Part shown: positions 27,172 to 34,610 of the stretch, piece by piece
How positions within the stretch are numbered: the stretch's first letter is position 1
How the letters are laid out: the number at the start of each line of letters is the position of its first letter
Assembly: GCF_024158035.1 (NCBI RefSeq)
Contig: NZ_JAMZEK010000001.1
Span: 1,034,001 to 1,098,000 of the forward strand
Reading direction: 5' to 3'
DNA from: Dyella lutea
Lineage (GTDB): Bacteria > Pseudomonadota > Gammaproteobacteria > Xanthomonadales > Rhodanobacteraceae
DNA: 64,000 bases
Program-made: the position numbers and the translations under genes
Notes under the pieces: model-generated
What the model saw: only the letters and a program-made list of their open reading frames with translations
What the model was told of the DNA's origin: nothing
Database searches by the model: none

Positions 27172-27920
27172 TGCAGCGTCTCCATATGCTGCTGTACGCG
27201 CGAGATCAGCTCGTGCGATTGGATGGCCACCTCGAGGCGATCGAGGTCGTCCCAGCCGAGCGGCTCGTCCAGCGCCACGATGTTTCCGGCGCGGGGGAAC
27301 GCGTTGGCCGAGTCGAGCAGCAACGCAGCAGGTGGAACGGACAGGTGCATGGCTGCCAGCTCCTCGCCGAGCTGTTCGCCGTGCGGAAAGCCCAGCCACT
27401 GGCCGGCCCCTTCCGCTGCAGTCCGCGGACGGACGAAGCGGCGGGTGTCGGCAAGCATCCCTGCATGCAGCGCCTCGAGCTGCGCCCGATGCGCGGGGCC
27501 ATCGAGGATCGGATCGCACACCATCAGCGCGTCGAACGGCTGGCGGTCATGCGCCTGCAGCGCGATGCTGGCGCCGAGACGGGCCCCGAAGGCGATCAGC
27601 CGACGGCAGCGGGTGCGCTGGCGCAGTTCCCCGGCAGCGGTCAGGGTGTCCTCGACGCAGCGGGTGAGCGTCGTCTGGTCGGTGTCGCCGCAGGAGTCGC
27701 CGCTGCCGTAGTAGTCGAAACGCATGACGACAAGTCCTCGCCGCACGAGCATGTGCGCGAGCTGGCGGTACAGGCGGTGGCTGCGGATCAGCTCCTGCCC
27801 CAGTGGCGGACAGAGCAGGACTGCTGTGCTGGGGGGGTAGGCCGGTTCGGCCGTGATGCCGAACAGCGATCCCTGCGGCCCGAAATTACCGGGTATCTCC
27901 TTGACGAGTTCGCCACTCAT
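27168..27920 (-). CDS. Alpha/beta-hydrolase-fold protein, exosortase-A-locus hydrolase 2 type
   Basis: 250 residues; start set by ATGA overlap with the barrel gene. Fold elements are visible (L-C-P-P-L-G-Q-E near residue 37, R-F-D-Y-Y-G-S-G-D-S near 67), matching the hydrolase 2 family of exosortase-A loci (TIGR03101-like, from memory). The elbow reads G-A-R114-L-G, so the usual catalytic serine is replaced by arginine and the protein may be non-hydrolytic. It lies between the outer-membrane barrel and hydrolase 1, coupled to both. A C7 run (27831-27837) lies within the coding sequence. Confidence 0.72.
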   Translation of the reverse strand: MSGELVKEIPGNFGPQGSLFGITAEPAYPPSTAVLLCPPLGQELIRSHRLYRQLAHMLVRRGLVVMRFDYYGSGDSCGDTDQTTLTRCVEDTLTAAGELRQRTRCRRLIAFGARLGASIALQAHDRQPFDALMVCDPILDGPAHRAQLEALHAGMLADTRRFVRPRTAAEGAGQWLGFPHGEQLGEELAAMHLSVPPAALLLDSANAFPRAGNIVALDEPLGWDDLDRLEVAIQSHELISRVQQHMETLQ

Positions 27921-29230
27921 CGCCGGAAGATCACCCCGACATAGATGCGGTTCTCGTGAAAGCTCTGGCCCGCGGCGTCGCTGTGTCGCTGCTGGTGCAG
28001 GAAGGACACGCGCCAGGACCAGTGCACCGTGCGCTGGTCGGTAAGGGCGACCTCGTAGCTGACCGTGCGGTCCAGGCGCTGGAGAGTGTCGTAGCGCAGC
28101 CGCTCGCCGTTGGCAAAGGCGGACAGCTGCAGAGTGGGCCGGAACCGGTAGTCCAGGCCGATATTGGCGCCCCGGCCGACCTGATTGTAGGTGGTGTCGT
28201 TCACATAGCTCAGCTTGTGATAGTAGGGAGCGAGCGAGAACGTCAGGCGGTCCGAGCGCCAGGCATAGGCCAGTTCGGCGCGGCGTTCCAGATAGACCTG
28301 CGGTCCCACCACGGTCTTCCCGGTCACGATGCCGGTGCGGCTCTCGACCGGCGAGGTGAGGTCCGGCTGGATCATGCTCTGCGCTGCGTCCGTGTATTGC
28401 CGCGCCAGGTTCACGCTCAGCGAATTGGCGTCGCTGGGGTGCCAAGTGCCGGTGGCGCTGAGCAGCGAGCCGGAATACGTACGGGGGGAGCCCTGGTCGA
28501 ACTGAAGGTGGTTCCAGCCGGCCGACACGTCCAGCTCGGTGTGAGCGGAGCTGCCCTGGTAGCGGCCGTAGACCTGATCGCGACGGTAATCCGAACCCGG
28601 CAACGCCGAGGTGTAATGCACCGTCTGGGTCTCGGCGTTCAGCGATCCCAAGGCGCTGTGGCTGAAATCGTGGATCAGCCGGGCGGCGAACTGCCCGCGC
28701 TGGGAGTCGAACTGCTTGGTCTTCTGCGCCCGGCTGTCGATGTAGCGGGCATCGACCTGACCATGCCAGGCCGAAACGAGATCGAAGCGCAGGGTTGGCC
28801 CCAGGCTGAGCACGTTGGTCTGCTGGAGGTTGGCCGGCGAATTGCTGACCGTCGGGTCGACCGGCTGCACCGCGGCATAGTCCTCCACCACGAAATCCAG
28901 GCGCTGCGGCGAGATGGTCCAGTTGGCCTGGCCGGAGAGCTGGGTCTGGGTCTGGTTGCTGAAGCGCGAGCCGAGGTAGTCCCGGTACTCGATGCTGCCG
29001 AGCACATGGGCCTGGAGATCCGAGCCCTGCTGGTCGAAGCGGAAGGTCGCCCCCGGGATCAGCGTGTTCTGGCTGATCGGATTGGTCGCGCTCAGCGCGA
29101 TGTTGTCGCTGTGCTCGATGCCGGTGTAGAGGGTGTAGTCCAGCTGCCCGGCCCGTGCTCCGGCGCAGGCGAACAGGCTGGTGATGGTGGCGGCGAGCGT
29201 GCGCCGTGAGCAGCGATGTTTGGCGGACAT
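27917..29230 (-). CDS. Outer-membrane beta-barrel protein of exopolysaccharide locus
   Basis: 437 residues with a signal peptide (about 1-27, ending A-R-A). The mature part alternates polar and aromatic residues in long amphipathic strands and ends with an Arg rather than a canonical aromatic C-terminus (V-G-V-I-F-R-R). The pattern I-E-H-S-D-N-I-x-L near residue 40 is typical of the TIGR03016-like outer-membrane proteins of exosortase-A exopolysaccharide systems. It probably forms the outer-membrane conduit or accessory pore for the polymer, alongside the Wza-type lipoprotein. The ribosome-binding site AAGGGG lies seven bases before the ATG; a 155-base gap separates it from the CpsD-like gene upstream. 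Confidence 0.78.
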   Translation of the reverse strand: MSAKHRCSRRTLAATITSLFACAGARAGQLDYTLYTGIEHSDNIALSATNPISQNTLIPGATFRFDQQGSDLQAHVLGSIEYRDYLGSRFSNQTQTQLSGQANWTISPQRLDFVVEDYAAVQPVDPTVSNSPANLQQTNVLSLGPTLRFDLVSAWHGQVDARYIDSRAQKTKQFDSQRGQFAARLIHDFSHSALGSLNAETQTVHYTSALPGSDYRRDQVYGRYQGSSAHTELDVSAGWNHLQFDQGSPRTYSGSLLSATGTWHPSDANSLSVNLARQYTDAAQSMIQPDLTSPVESRTGIVTGKTVVGPQVYLERRAELAYAWRSDRLTFSLAPYYHKLSYVNDTTYNQVGRGANIGLDYRFRPTLQLSAFANGERLRYDTLQRLDRTVSYEVALTDQRTVHWSWRVSFLHQQRHSDAAGQSFHENRIYVGVIFRR

Positions 29231-29373
29231 GTTCGTACCCCTTCCGGGTCAGGATGCGGGGATGCGCGTGCTCCTCCCATCGGGCATGCCGATGGAAAAC
29301 AGCTTGCCTGCTCCCCTGTTTTGGGCCGCGCGGCCCTTGCGGGCGTCGCGCGGGTATCACGCGAAAGGCCTCG

Positions 29374-29398
29374 CCAGGCGTCCTCTCAAGGAGCCTGG
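29374..29398 (-). other. Strong hairpin at the 3' end of the CpsD-like gene
   Basis: CCAGGC (29374-29379) pairs with GCCTGG (29393-29398), extended inside by TCCT/AGGA around a four-base loop with a single bulged base. It overlaps the last codons of the CpsD-like gene on the minus strand and is followed by CCTTTCG rather than a full U-run. It may be a weak terminator, an attenuator or a processing site that lowers expression of the downstream barrel and hydrolase genes. Confidence 0.35.
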
Positions 29399-30162
29399 TT
29401 GAAGATCACGCCCGCGAGCTTGGAACGGTCAAACCTGCTGGCCGCCTGCATGATCGCGGCGGGCGTGTCCTTGCCGTAGCCGGCCACGAGCACCACGAAG
29501 TCCGCCAGCTCGGCCAGGATGCGGGCATCCGGCGATCCCTTCACGGCAGGGCCGTCGAGGAAGATGTAGCGGTCGTTGTAGCGGCTCCGCAGCGAATCCA
29601 CCATCGCGCGCATACGGAACGAGGAAAAGTATTCGGCGACGTTCTCGCGCGCAGTACCGGCGGGGATGAGTCGCACGTGGCGAAGCACGGTCGGATAGAT
29701 CACCGACTGGATCCCGCGCGAGGGATGGTCGAGGAAGTCGATCAGACCGCCGTTGTCGGTATCCACGCCGAGCACGCGGTGCTGCTCGGGATAGCGCAGG
29801 TTGCAGTCGATCAGCAGGCTGGTCTTGGATTGGTCGAACGCAAAGGCCGCAGCCAGGTTGCGCGCCACGAAGCTTGCGCCGCAGCCGGGACTCACGGCCA
29901 CCACCAGGGTGATGAAGTTCTGGTCGTTGGCCAGTTCCAGGAGCCGGGTACGGATCTCGCGGAAGACATCGGCCTGGCTGCGCGAAGACTGCTCGGCATG
30001 GATCAGCCGTCGCTGCTCGAGCTGGGACGGCACCAGGGCACGCGTCTCCTCCATGAGCGCGATCGACTGGCTGTCGCTCCTGCGCGGAAGCTGGTCGCCC
30101 GGTCCGGCGCTGGAACCGACGGGCAGCTGGCCTTCCCCGGTATGGTTGTCGCGCATGTTCAT
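29386..30162 (-). CDS. CpsD/CapB-like P-loop protein with degenerate nucleotide site
   Basis: 258 residues from the ATG at 30162, chosen because it overlaps the Wzc-type stop (ATGA) and has GAGGG seven bases upstream; an ATG at 30186 would add eight residues. The fold matches the tyrosine autokinase partner of Wzc (F-R-E-I-R-T-R-L near 67, L-L-I-D near 116, I-F-L-D-G-P Walker B near 205). The Walker A loop reads G-C-G-A96-S, lacking the lysine, and Walker A-prime reads D119-C-N121 instead of DxD. No tyrosine cluster is present at the C-terminus. It is therefore probably not an active kinase and may act as a structural or regulatory partner of the chain-length protein. Confidence 0.8.
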   Translation of the reverse strand: MNMRDNHTGEGQLPVGSSAGPGDQLPRRSDSQSIALMEETRALVPSQLEQRRLIHAEQSSRSQADVFREIRTRLLELANDQNFITLVVAVSPGCGASFVARNLAAAFAFDQSKTSLLIDCNLRYPEQHRVLGVDTDNGGLIDFLDHPSRGIQSVIYPTVLRHVRLIPAGTARENVAEYFSSFRMRAMVDSLRSRYNDRYIFLDGPAVKGSPDARILAELADFVVLVAGYGKDTPAAIMQAASRFDRSKLAGVIFNQAP

Positions 30163-31709
30163 GCTGCAGCCCTCAGGTTGATCCATACCGAAACGAGGTA
30201 GGCCAGCACGATGGCGAAGGCGACCGCTCCCAGCAGGACAAACTGCATCTGCTGGCGACGACGGTCCTGCGGCGCCTGATAGTACGGAATGGTTGCCAGC
30301 ATGGGCAGCCCGGTGAGCTGCTCAAGCTGTTCGGCCGAGCGCACGCGTGGGTCGAACCGTACCAGCAGGAACAGCAGTCCGAGCGGTACGCCGACGGCCA
30401 TCACGATGCCGACCAGGGCGAAATGGATGAAGCGCAGCCCGGACGGCGCCAGCGGCAGCACGGCGGGGTCCTGAACGATGAAGTTCAGTCCCTGCTGGGT
30501 GGCGTCCAGGTTCATCGAAACGCGCGCGTTCTCGCGCCGCTTGAGCAGATCCTGGTAGACGTCGCGATTGACGTCGTAATCGCGGGTGAGCTCGGCGACC
30601 ACGTTCTCCGAGCCGGCCACGCGCTTGGCGCGCTCGAGCTCGTCGTTGAGCATGGCCTGGCTGGCGCTCAAGCGCGCGGCGGTGGCGGCGATGTCTCCGC
30701 GCAGTGCGGCGAGCTGGCTCTTCAGTTGCTGGTACAGCGGGTTGAATTGCGCGTTGCCGTCGATCGCCACCGGTGTGCCGGCGAGCTTGGCGGCCTGCCG
30801 CTTGGCGTCTTCGGCCTGGATCTGCCGTTTGATGTCGTCCATCTGGTGGCGGGTCCGCACCACGTCCGGATATTCGTTGGTGTAATTGAGCAGCAGCTTG
30901 TCCAATTTCGCCTGCAGGTCGGCCAGTTGGGCGCGGTAGACGCCGTCGGTGGTCTGCACTGCGGTCACTTCGGATTCGCCCGAGAGCTGGGACATCAGCG
31001 AGGCTTCCTGCGAGCGCTTCTGCATCAGGTCGAGCTTGGCCGTCTCCACCTGGCTGCGCAGCTCGCTGATGCGCGAATTGATGTTGGCGTCGCTGCCGGG
31101 TCGCGCGTCGACGTTGTTCTCGCGATAGCGCTTGAGGTTTTCCTCGGCAGCCGTCAGTTTCTGCCGGTACGCCTCGACCTGGCTGTCGATGAACTTGTAG
31201 GCATCGCGGCTCTCGCGCTGCTTGGACGCGAGACTCTCGCTGATGAACAGCTTGCCGAAGTCGCGGGTCACCTCGAACGCACGCTTCGGATCGGAATCGT
31301 GATAGCTGATGGTGATCAGGTTGCCGTGGCTCAGATGGACCACGGTGCGAGCCTTGATGCCGTCGATGATGCGGTCGATCTCGGCCGGGGACGGTTTGTT
31401 CTGGAGCAGACCGGCGTCGGCAAGCACCTGGTTCATCACCGGGCGACTGAAGATCACGTCACGTGCGATGTTGGCGCGATTCTTGGTGCCCGTCGGCGAG
31501 GCGGCGCCCTCCATCAGCGGCGTGATGATACTGCTCTCCTGCGCGAGGATCGTGGTGCTCGCGTCGTAACGCTTTGGCCACGCCAGACCCAGTGCGAGCG
31601 CGCCGAGCGCGATCACCACGAAGATCAGGATCATCGTGCCCAGCCGCCGCCTCGCTTCGGTCAACAGCACCGGTAGCAAGGACTGCAGGCTCGGTTGTTC
31701 GTCCTTCAT
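30159..31709 (-). CDS. Wzc-type polysaccharide chain-length determinant (no kinase domain)
   Basis: 516 residues. N-terminal helix (about 24-44), a long periplasmic segment (45-420) with heptad-rich coiled coil (about 190-300 and 345-395), the P-x2-P-x4-P-like proline segment L-P-L-A-P-S-G near 430, a second helix near 437-460 and a third close to the C-terminus (about 490-510). The XrtA-type chain-length proteins (TIGR03007-like) have this form. It controls polymer length and links the inner-membrane machinery to the Wza-type exporter. The kinase function is split off into the next gene, which overlaps by ATGA. Confidence 0.86.
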   Translation of the reverse strand: MKDEQPSLQSLLPVLLTEARRRLGTMILIFVVIALGALALGLAWPKRYDASTTILAQESSIITPLMEGAASPTGTKNRANIARDVIFSRPVMNQVLADAGLLQNKPSPAEIDRIIDGIKARTVVHLSHGNLITISYHDSDPKRAFEVTRDFGKLFISESLASKQRESRDAYKFIDSQVEAYRQKLTAAEENLKRYRENNVDARPGSDANINSRISELRSQVETAKLDLMQKRSQEASLMSQLSGESEVTAVQTTDGVYRAQLADLQAKLDKLLLNYTNEYPDVVRTRHQMDDIKRQIQAEDAKRQAAKLAGTPVAIDGNAQFNPLYQQLKSQLAALRGDIAATAARLSASQAMLNDELERAKRVAGSENVVAELTRDYDVNRDVYQDLLKRRENARVSMNLDATQQGLNFIVQDPAVLPLAPSGLRFIHFALVGIVMAVGVPLGLLFLLVRFDPRVRSAEQLEQLTGLPMLATIPYYQAPQDRRRQQMQFVLLGAVAFAIVLAYLVSVWINLRAAA

Positions 31710-31741
31710 GAGTACCGCTCCCCCTGTCGGGCTTTCCTGGT

Positions 31742-32362
31742 TCAGAACGACCGCTGCGGCACGGTGATCACGTCGCCCGGCTGGACCGGATAGTTGGTGC
31801 CCAGCTTTCCATCCTGCAGGATCTGACCAAGCCGCACCGCGTAGGACGAGGTGGTCGACTTGGTCTTGCGGTAGAGCTCGGTCCGGTCCGGTGCCGCGAA
31901 CTCGGTGATGCCGCCTGCGGCCAACACCGCATCGAGCACCGTCATGCCCTGGTGATAGGGAATCGAGACCGGATTGCGTACCGCGCCGGTCACGCGTACC
32001 CGCAGCAGATACTCGTGACTACGCAGTTCGGTGACGATGACCGCCACCTGCGGGTCGCGGATGAAACTCTTCAGGCGCTCCTTGATGTCGGCCGACACCT
32101 GGTCCGGCGTCTTGCCGCCAGCCACCACGTCTCCGATCAGCGGCACGGTAATGCGACCGTCCGGGCGGACCGGCACCTTCACGCTGAGGTCGGGATTGTT
32201 CCAGACCGAGACCTCGAGCAGGTCATCGACGCCGATGTGGTACTGCGTCATCGCCTGCGCGTCGGGGTTGAACACGGGCGCGTCGGTCGAGCCCTGGGTG
32301 GTCGCACATGCGGCGAGCACGAGGCTGAAGAGCGCAGCAAGTAGAGCCTGATAGATCTTCAT
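31742..32362 (-). CDS. Wza-type polysaccharide export lipoprotein
   Basis: 206 residues from the ATG at 32362. A lipoprotein signal peptide ends in L-V-L-A-A-C19. A polysaccharide export (Poly_export) domain follows with Y-H-I-G-V-D-D-L-L-E-V-S-V-W near residue 42, and then a SLBB-like domain (about 120-200) with V-T-G-A-V-R-N-P and G-D-V-I-T-V-P near the end. It is a short Wza relative typical of exosortase-A loci, forming or capping the outer-membrane export channel. It is the first gene of the minus-strand operon; the frame is open to 32503 but that upstream extension has no signal-peptide character. Confidence 0.88.
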   Translation of the reverse strand: MKIYQALLAALFSLVLAACATTQGSTDAPVFNPDAQAMTQYHIGVDDLLEVSVWNNPDLSVKVPVRPDGRITVPLIGDVVAGGKTPDQVSADIKERLKSFIRDPQVAVIVTELRSHEYLLRVRVTGAVRNPVSIPYHQGMTVLDAVLAAGGITEFAAPDRTELYRKTKSTTSSYAVRLGQILQDGKLGTNYPVQPGDVITVPQRSF

Positions 32363-32490
32363 AAATGTGAACCAGTTCCATTGACTCGTTGTTAACTGGA
32401 TATTAGCAGCCAATTGTTTCCGGGAGCCATGCCGGGATGCCGGGAGCGCAGATCGGTTCCGACCCCAAGCGACCGGTTTTCGGCGACCAT
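32363..32490. promoter_or_regulatory. Divergent promoter region between export operon and dusA
   Basis: This 128-base gap separates the two start codons. It is clearly richer in A/T than its surroundings. On the minus strand a TAATAT -10-like hexamer (complement of 32400-32405) lies about 38 bases before the Wza-type ATG, without a convincing -35. The palindromes GTTAAC (32391-32396) and CAATTG lie on either side of it and could be regulator contacts. No clear promoter was found for dusA. Confidence 0.35.
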
Positions 32491-33501
32491 ATGCCGATGC
32501 CAATCGCGATTTCGCCCTCTGCCACCCCCTGGCGCGTCTGTGTCGCCCCGATGATGGACTGGACCGACCGGCATTGCCGGTATTTCCACCGTCTGCTGTC
32601 CCCCCGCTCCAGGCTTTACACGGAAATGGTCACCAGCGCGGCGCTGGTGCGCGGCGGACAGCTCCGGCTGCTCGAGCACAGCCAGCAGGAACACCCCGTC
32701 GCGCTGCAACTGGGCGGCAGCGAACCGGAGGAGCTGGCGCAGGCCGCGGTGTTCGGTGCGCGGGCCGGCTATGACGAGATCAACCTCAACGTCGGCTGCC
32801 CGTCCGATCGCGTCCAGTCCGGTCGCTTCGGTGCCTGTCTGATGCTCGATCCGGCGCTGGTCGGCCAGTGCGTCCAGGCCATGCGGGATGCCGTGCAGGC
32901 AGCGGGCTCAAGCGTCCCGGTCACCGTCAAATGCCGCATCGGGGTGGACGACCAGGACGCCTACGCCGGCCTGCAGCGCTTCACCGAAGCGATGGTGGAG
33001 GCCGGTGTGCAGATCCTGGTCGTGCATGCCCGCAAGGCGTGGTTGCAGGGGCTGAGCCCGAAGGAGAACCGCGAGATCCCGCCGCTGGATTATGACCGGG
33101 TCTACCGCCTCAAGCGGGAGTTCGCCGGCCTCACCGTGGTGATCAACGGTGGCATCACCACGGTGCCCCAGGTGCGCGAGCACCTGCAATTCGTCGATGG
33201 CGTGATGCTCGGGCGGGCCGCGTACCACGATCCGTTCCTGCTGGCGGAGCTGGAGAGCTCCCTCTACGGCGAACCGCTGCCGACCCGCGAGGCGGTACTG
33301 AACCACCTGCGGCCCTACGTGGAGGCGGAGCTGGCCCGCGGCACGGCGCTCAAGCACATCACCCGGCACCTGCTGGGTCTCTACCAGGGCCAGCCGGGGG
33401 CGCGGACTTTCCGCCGGGTACTGAGCGAGGGGGCACATCGACCGGGGGCGGGCTGGAGCCTGCTGGAAGAGGCGATGGATCCGGTACGCGCCGCGGCATG
33501 A
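32491..33501 (+). CDS. dusA: tRNA-dihydrouridine(20/20a) synthase DusA
   Basis: 336 residues from the ATG at 32491 (another ATG at 32497; an upstream ATG at 32437 would add a tail with no family resemblance). FMN-dependent TIM barrel with the Dus signature V-A-P-M-M-D-W-T-D-R-H near the start, L-N-V-G-C-P-S catalytic-cysteine motif near 110 and V-H-A-R-K-A-W near 180, the last typical of DusA. It reduces uridines 20/20a in the tRNA D-loop. It stands alone between the exopolysaccharide locus and the signalling operon and is probably a core gene. Confidence 0.93.
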   Translation: MPMPIAISPSATPWRVCVAPMMDWTDRHCRYFHRLLSPRSRLYTEMVTSAALVRGGQLRLLEHSQQEHPVALQLGGSEPEELAQAAVFGARAGYDEINLNVGCPSDRVQSGRFGACLMLDPALVGQCVQAMRDAVQAAGSSVPVTVKCRIGVDDQDAYAGLQRFTEAMVEAGVQILVVHARKAWLQGLSPKENREIPPLDYDRVYRLKREFAGLTVVINGGITTVPQVREHLQFVDGVMLGRAAYHDPFLLAELESSLYGEPLPTREAVLNHLRPYVEAELARGTALKHITRHLLGLYQGQPGARTFRRVLSEGAHRPGAGWSLLEEAMDPVRAAA

Positions 33502-33590
33502 CAGGGGGTGTCGTTCGGGCCACTATTCAGGCCGCGGCCCTTAACCTCGGGCGCTCCTCGGATTCCCCGTCGAGGCCGGATCACGAACGC

Positions 33591-33914
33591 ATGACACCCA
33601 AGACGCTTATCCTGTCGCGCCTGCTGGTCGTGCCGCTGCTGTTGGCGGTGGCCGATCCCTGCCGGGCCAAGCAGGACACGAATCTCACGTTGGACCAGGC
33701 GGTGGAGCAGGTGCAGCACGACACGGGGGGCAAGGTGCTGTCGGCGGATCGCCGCGAGTTCGGGCGCAGGACCGAGTACCGCATCAAGGTACTCACGCCC
33801 AGCGGTTACGTCCGCACCTTCACGGTGCCCTCCGAGTCGGACCGGCGTCCGCCGCCGGCCCAGTCAACCAAGAATCCGGTCGGAAACGGCCGGGGCAACA
33901 AGGAGAAACACTGA
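33591..33914 (+). CDS. Small secreted PepSY-domain protein
   Basis: 107 residues from the ATG at 33591: signal peptide (about 1-25, ending C-R-A), then one PepSY-like unit (L-D-Q-A-V-E-Q-V-Q, K-V-L-S-A-D, Y-R-I-K-V-L, V-R-T-F) and a Pro/Asn/Gly-rich tail. PepSY domains in the periplasm often inhibit proteases or sense for two-component systems. The stop overlaps the start of the response regulator gene (TGATG), so it is very likely part of the same signalling unit. A longer in-frame start at 33498 is less likely because it would bury the signal peptide. Confidence 0.75.
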   Translation: MTPKTLILSRLLVVPLLLAVADPCRAKQDTNLTLDQAVEQVQHDTGGKVLSADRREFGRRTEYRIKVLTPSGYVRTFTVPSESDRRPPPAQSTKNPVGNGRGNKEKH

Positions 33915-34606
33915 TGCGCATCCTTTTGGTGGAGGACGAGGCTCCGCTGCGTGAGACGCTTGCCGCGCGCCTGAAGCGCGACGGGTTCGCCGTGGACACC
34001 GCCCAGGATGGCGAAGAGGGCATGTATCTGGGTCGTGAGGTGCCGTTCGACCTGGCCATCATCGATCTCGGTCTGCCCAAGATGTCCGGCATGGACCTGA
34101 TCAAGTCGCTGCGCGAGGCCGGCCAGCGCTATCCGATCCTCATCCTCACCGCCCGCGGCGGCTGGCAGGACAAGGTGGAAGGCCTCAAGCACGGTGCCGA
34201 CGACTACCTGGTCAAGCCGTTCCACGTCGAGGAACTGCTCGCACGCATCAACGCCCTGGTGCGCCGCGCCAGCGGCTGGTCCAAGCCGGTGCTCGCCTGT
34301 GGCCCGATCAAGCTCGACACCACCGCGCAGACGGTCTCCGTCGAGGGCAAGGTGGTCGATCTCACCAGCTACGAGTACAAGGTGCTCGAATATCTGATGC
34401 TGCACGCCGGCGAACTGGTCTCCAAGGCCGACCTGACCGAGCACATCTACCAGCAGGATTTCGACCGCGATTCCAACGTGCTCGAGGTGTTCATCGGCCG
34501 CCTGCGCCGCAAGCTCGACCCCGAGAGCACCATCAAGCCTATCGAGACCGTACGTGGACGCGGATACCGTTTTGCCATCCCCCGAAGCGACGGCGACGAG
34601 GACTGA
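33914..34606 (+). CDS. phoP: Response regulator, OmpR/PhoP family
   Basis: 230 residues: receiver domain with E7-D8 acidic pair, phosphorylation site D51 in I-I-D-L-G-L-P, T-A-R and K-P-F switch residues, then a winged-helix DNA-binding domain (about 130-225) with F-I-G-R-L-R-R-K-L and the terminal T-V-R-G-R-G-Y-R-F. The L-T-A-R-x-x-W-Q-D-K-V-E segment is a close match to PhoP. Together with the downstream kinase it should form a PhoPQ-type system responding to cations or peptides at the envelope; the ligand is not predictable here. Confidence 0.88.
   Translation: MRILLVEDEAPLRETLAARLKRDGFAVDTAQDGEEGMYLGREVPFDLAIIDLGLPKMSGMDLIKSLREAGQRYPILILTARGGWQDKVEGLKHGADDYLVKPFHVEELLARINALVRRASGWSKPVLACGPIKLDTTAQTVSVEGKVVDLTSYEYKVLEYLMLHAGELVSKADLTEHIYQQDFDRDSNVLEVFIGRLRRKLDPESTIKPIETVRGRGYRFAIPRSDGDED
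34598..34602 (+). promoter_or_regulatory. Ribosome-binding site deciding a TTG start for the sensor kinase
   Basis: GAGGA lies eight bases before the TTG at 34611, just inside the end of the response-regulator gene. The only longer in-frame alternative (GTG at 34554) would overlap the regulator by 52 bases and has no such site, so the TTG is preferred. Confidence 0.55.
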
Positions 34607-34610
34607 GCCC

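Noticed and set aside
33498-33590. Longer N-terminus for the PepSY protein
   Set aside because: It would place about 30 extra residues before an obvious signal peptide.
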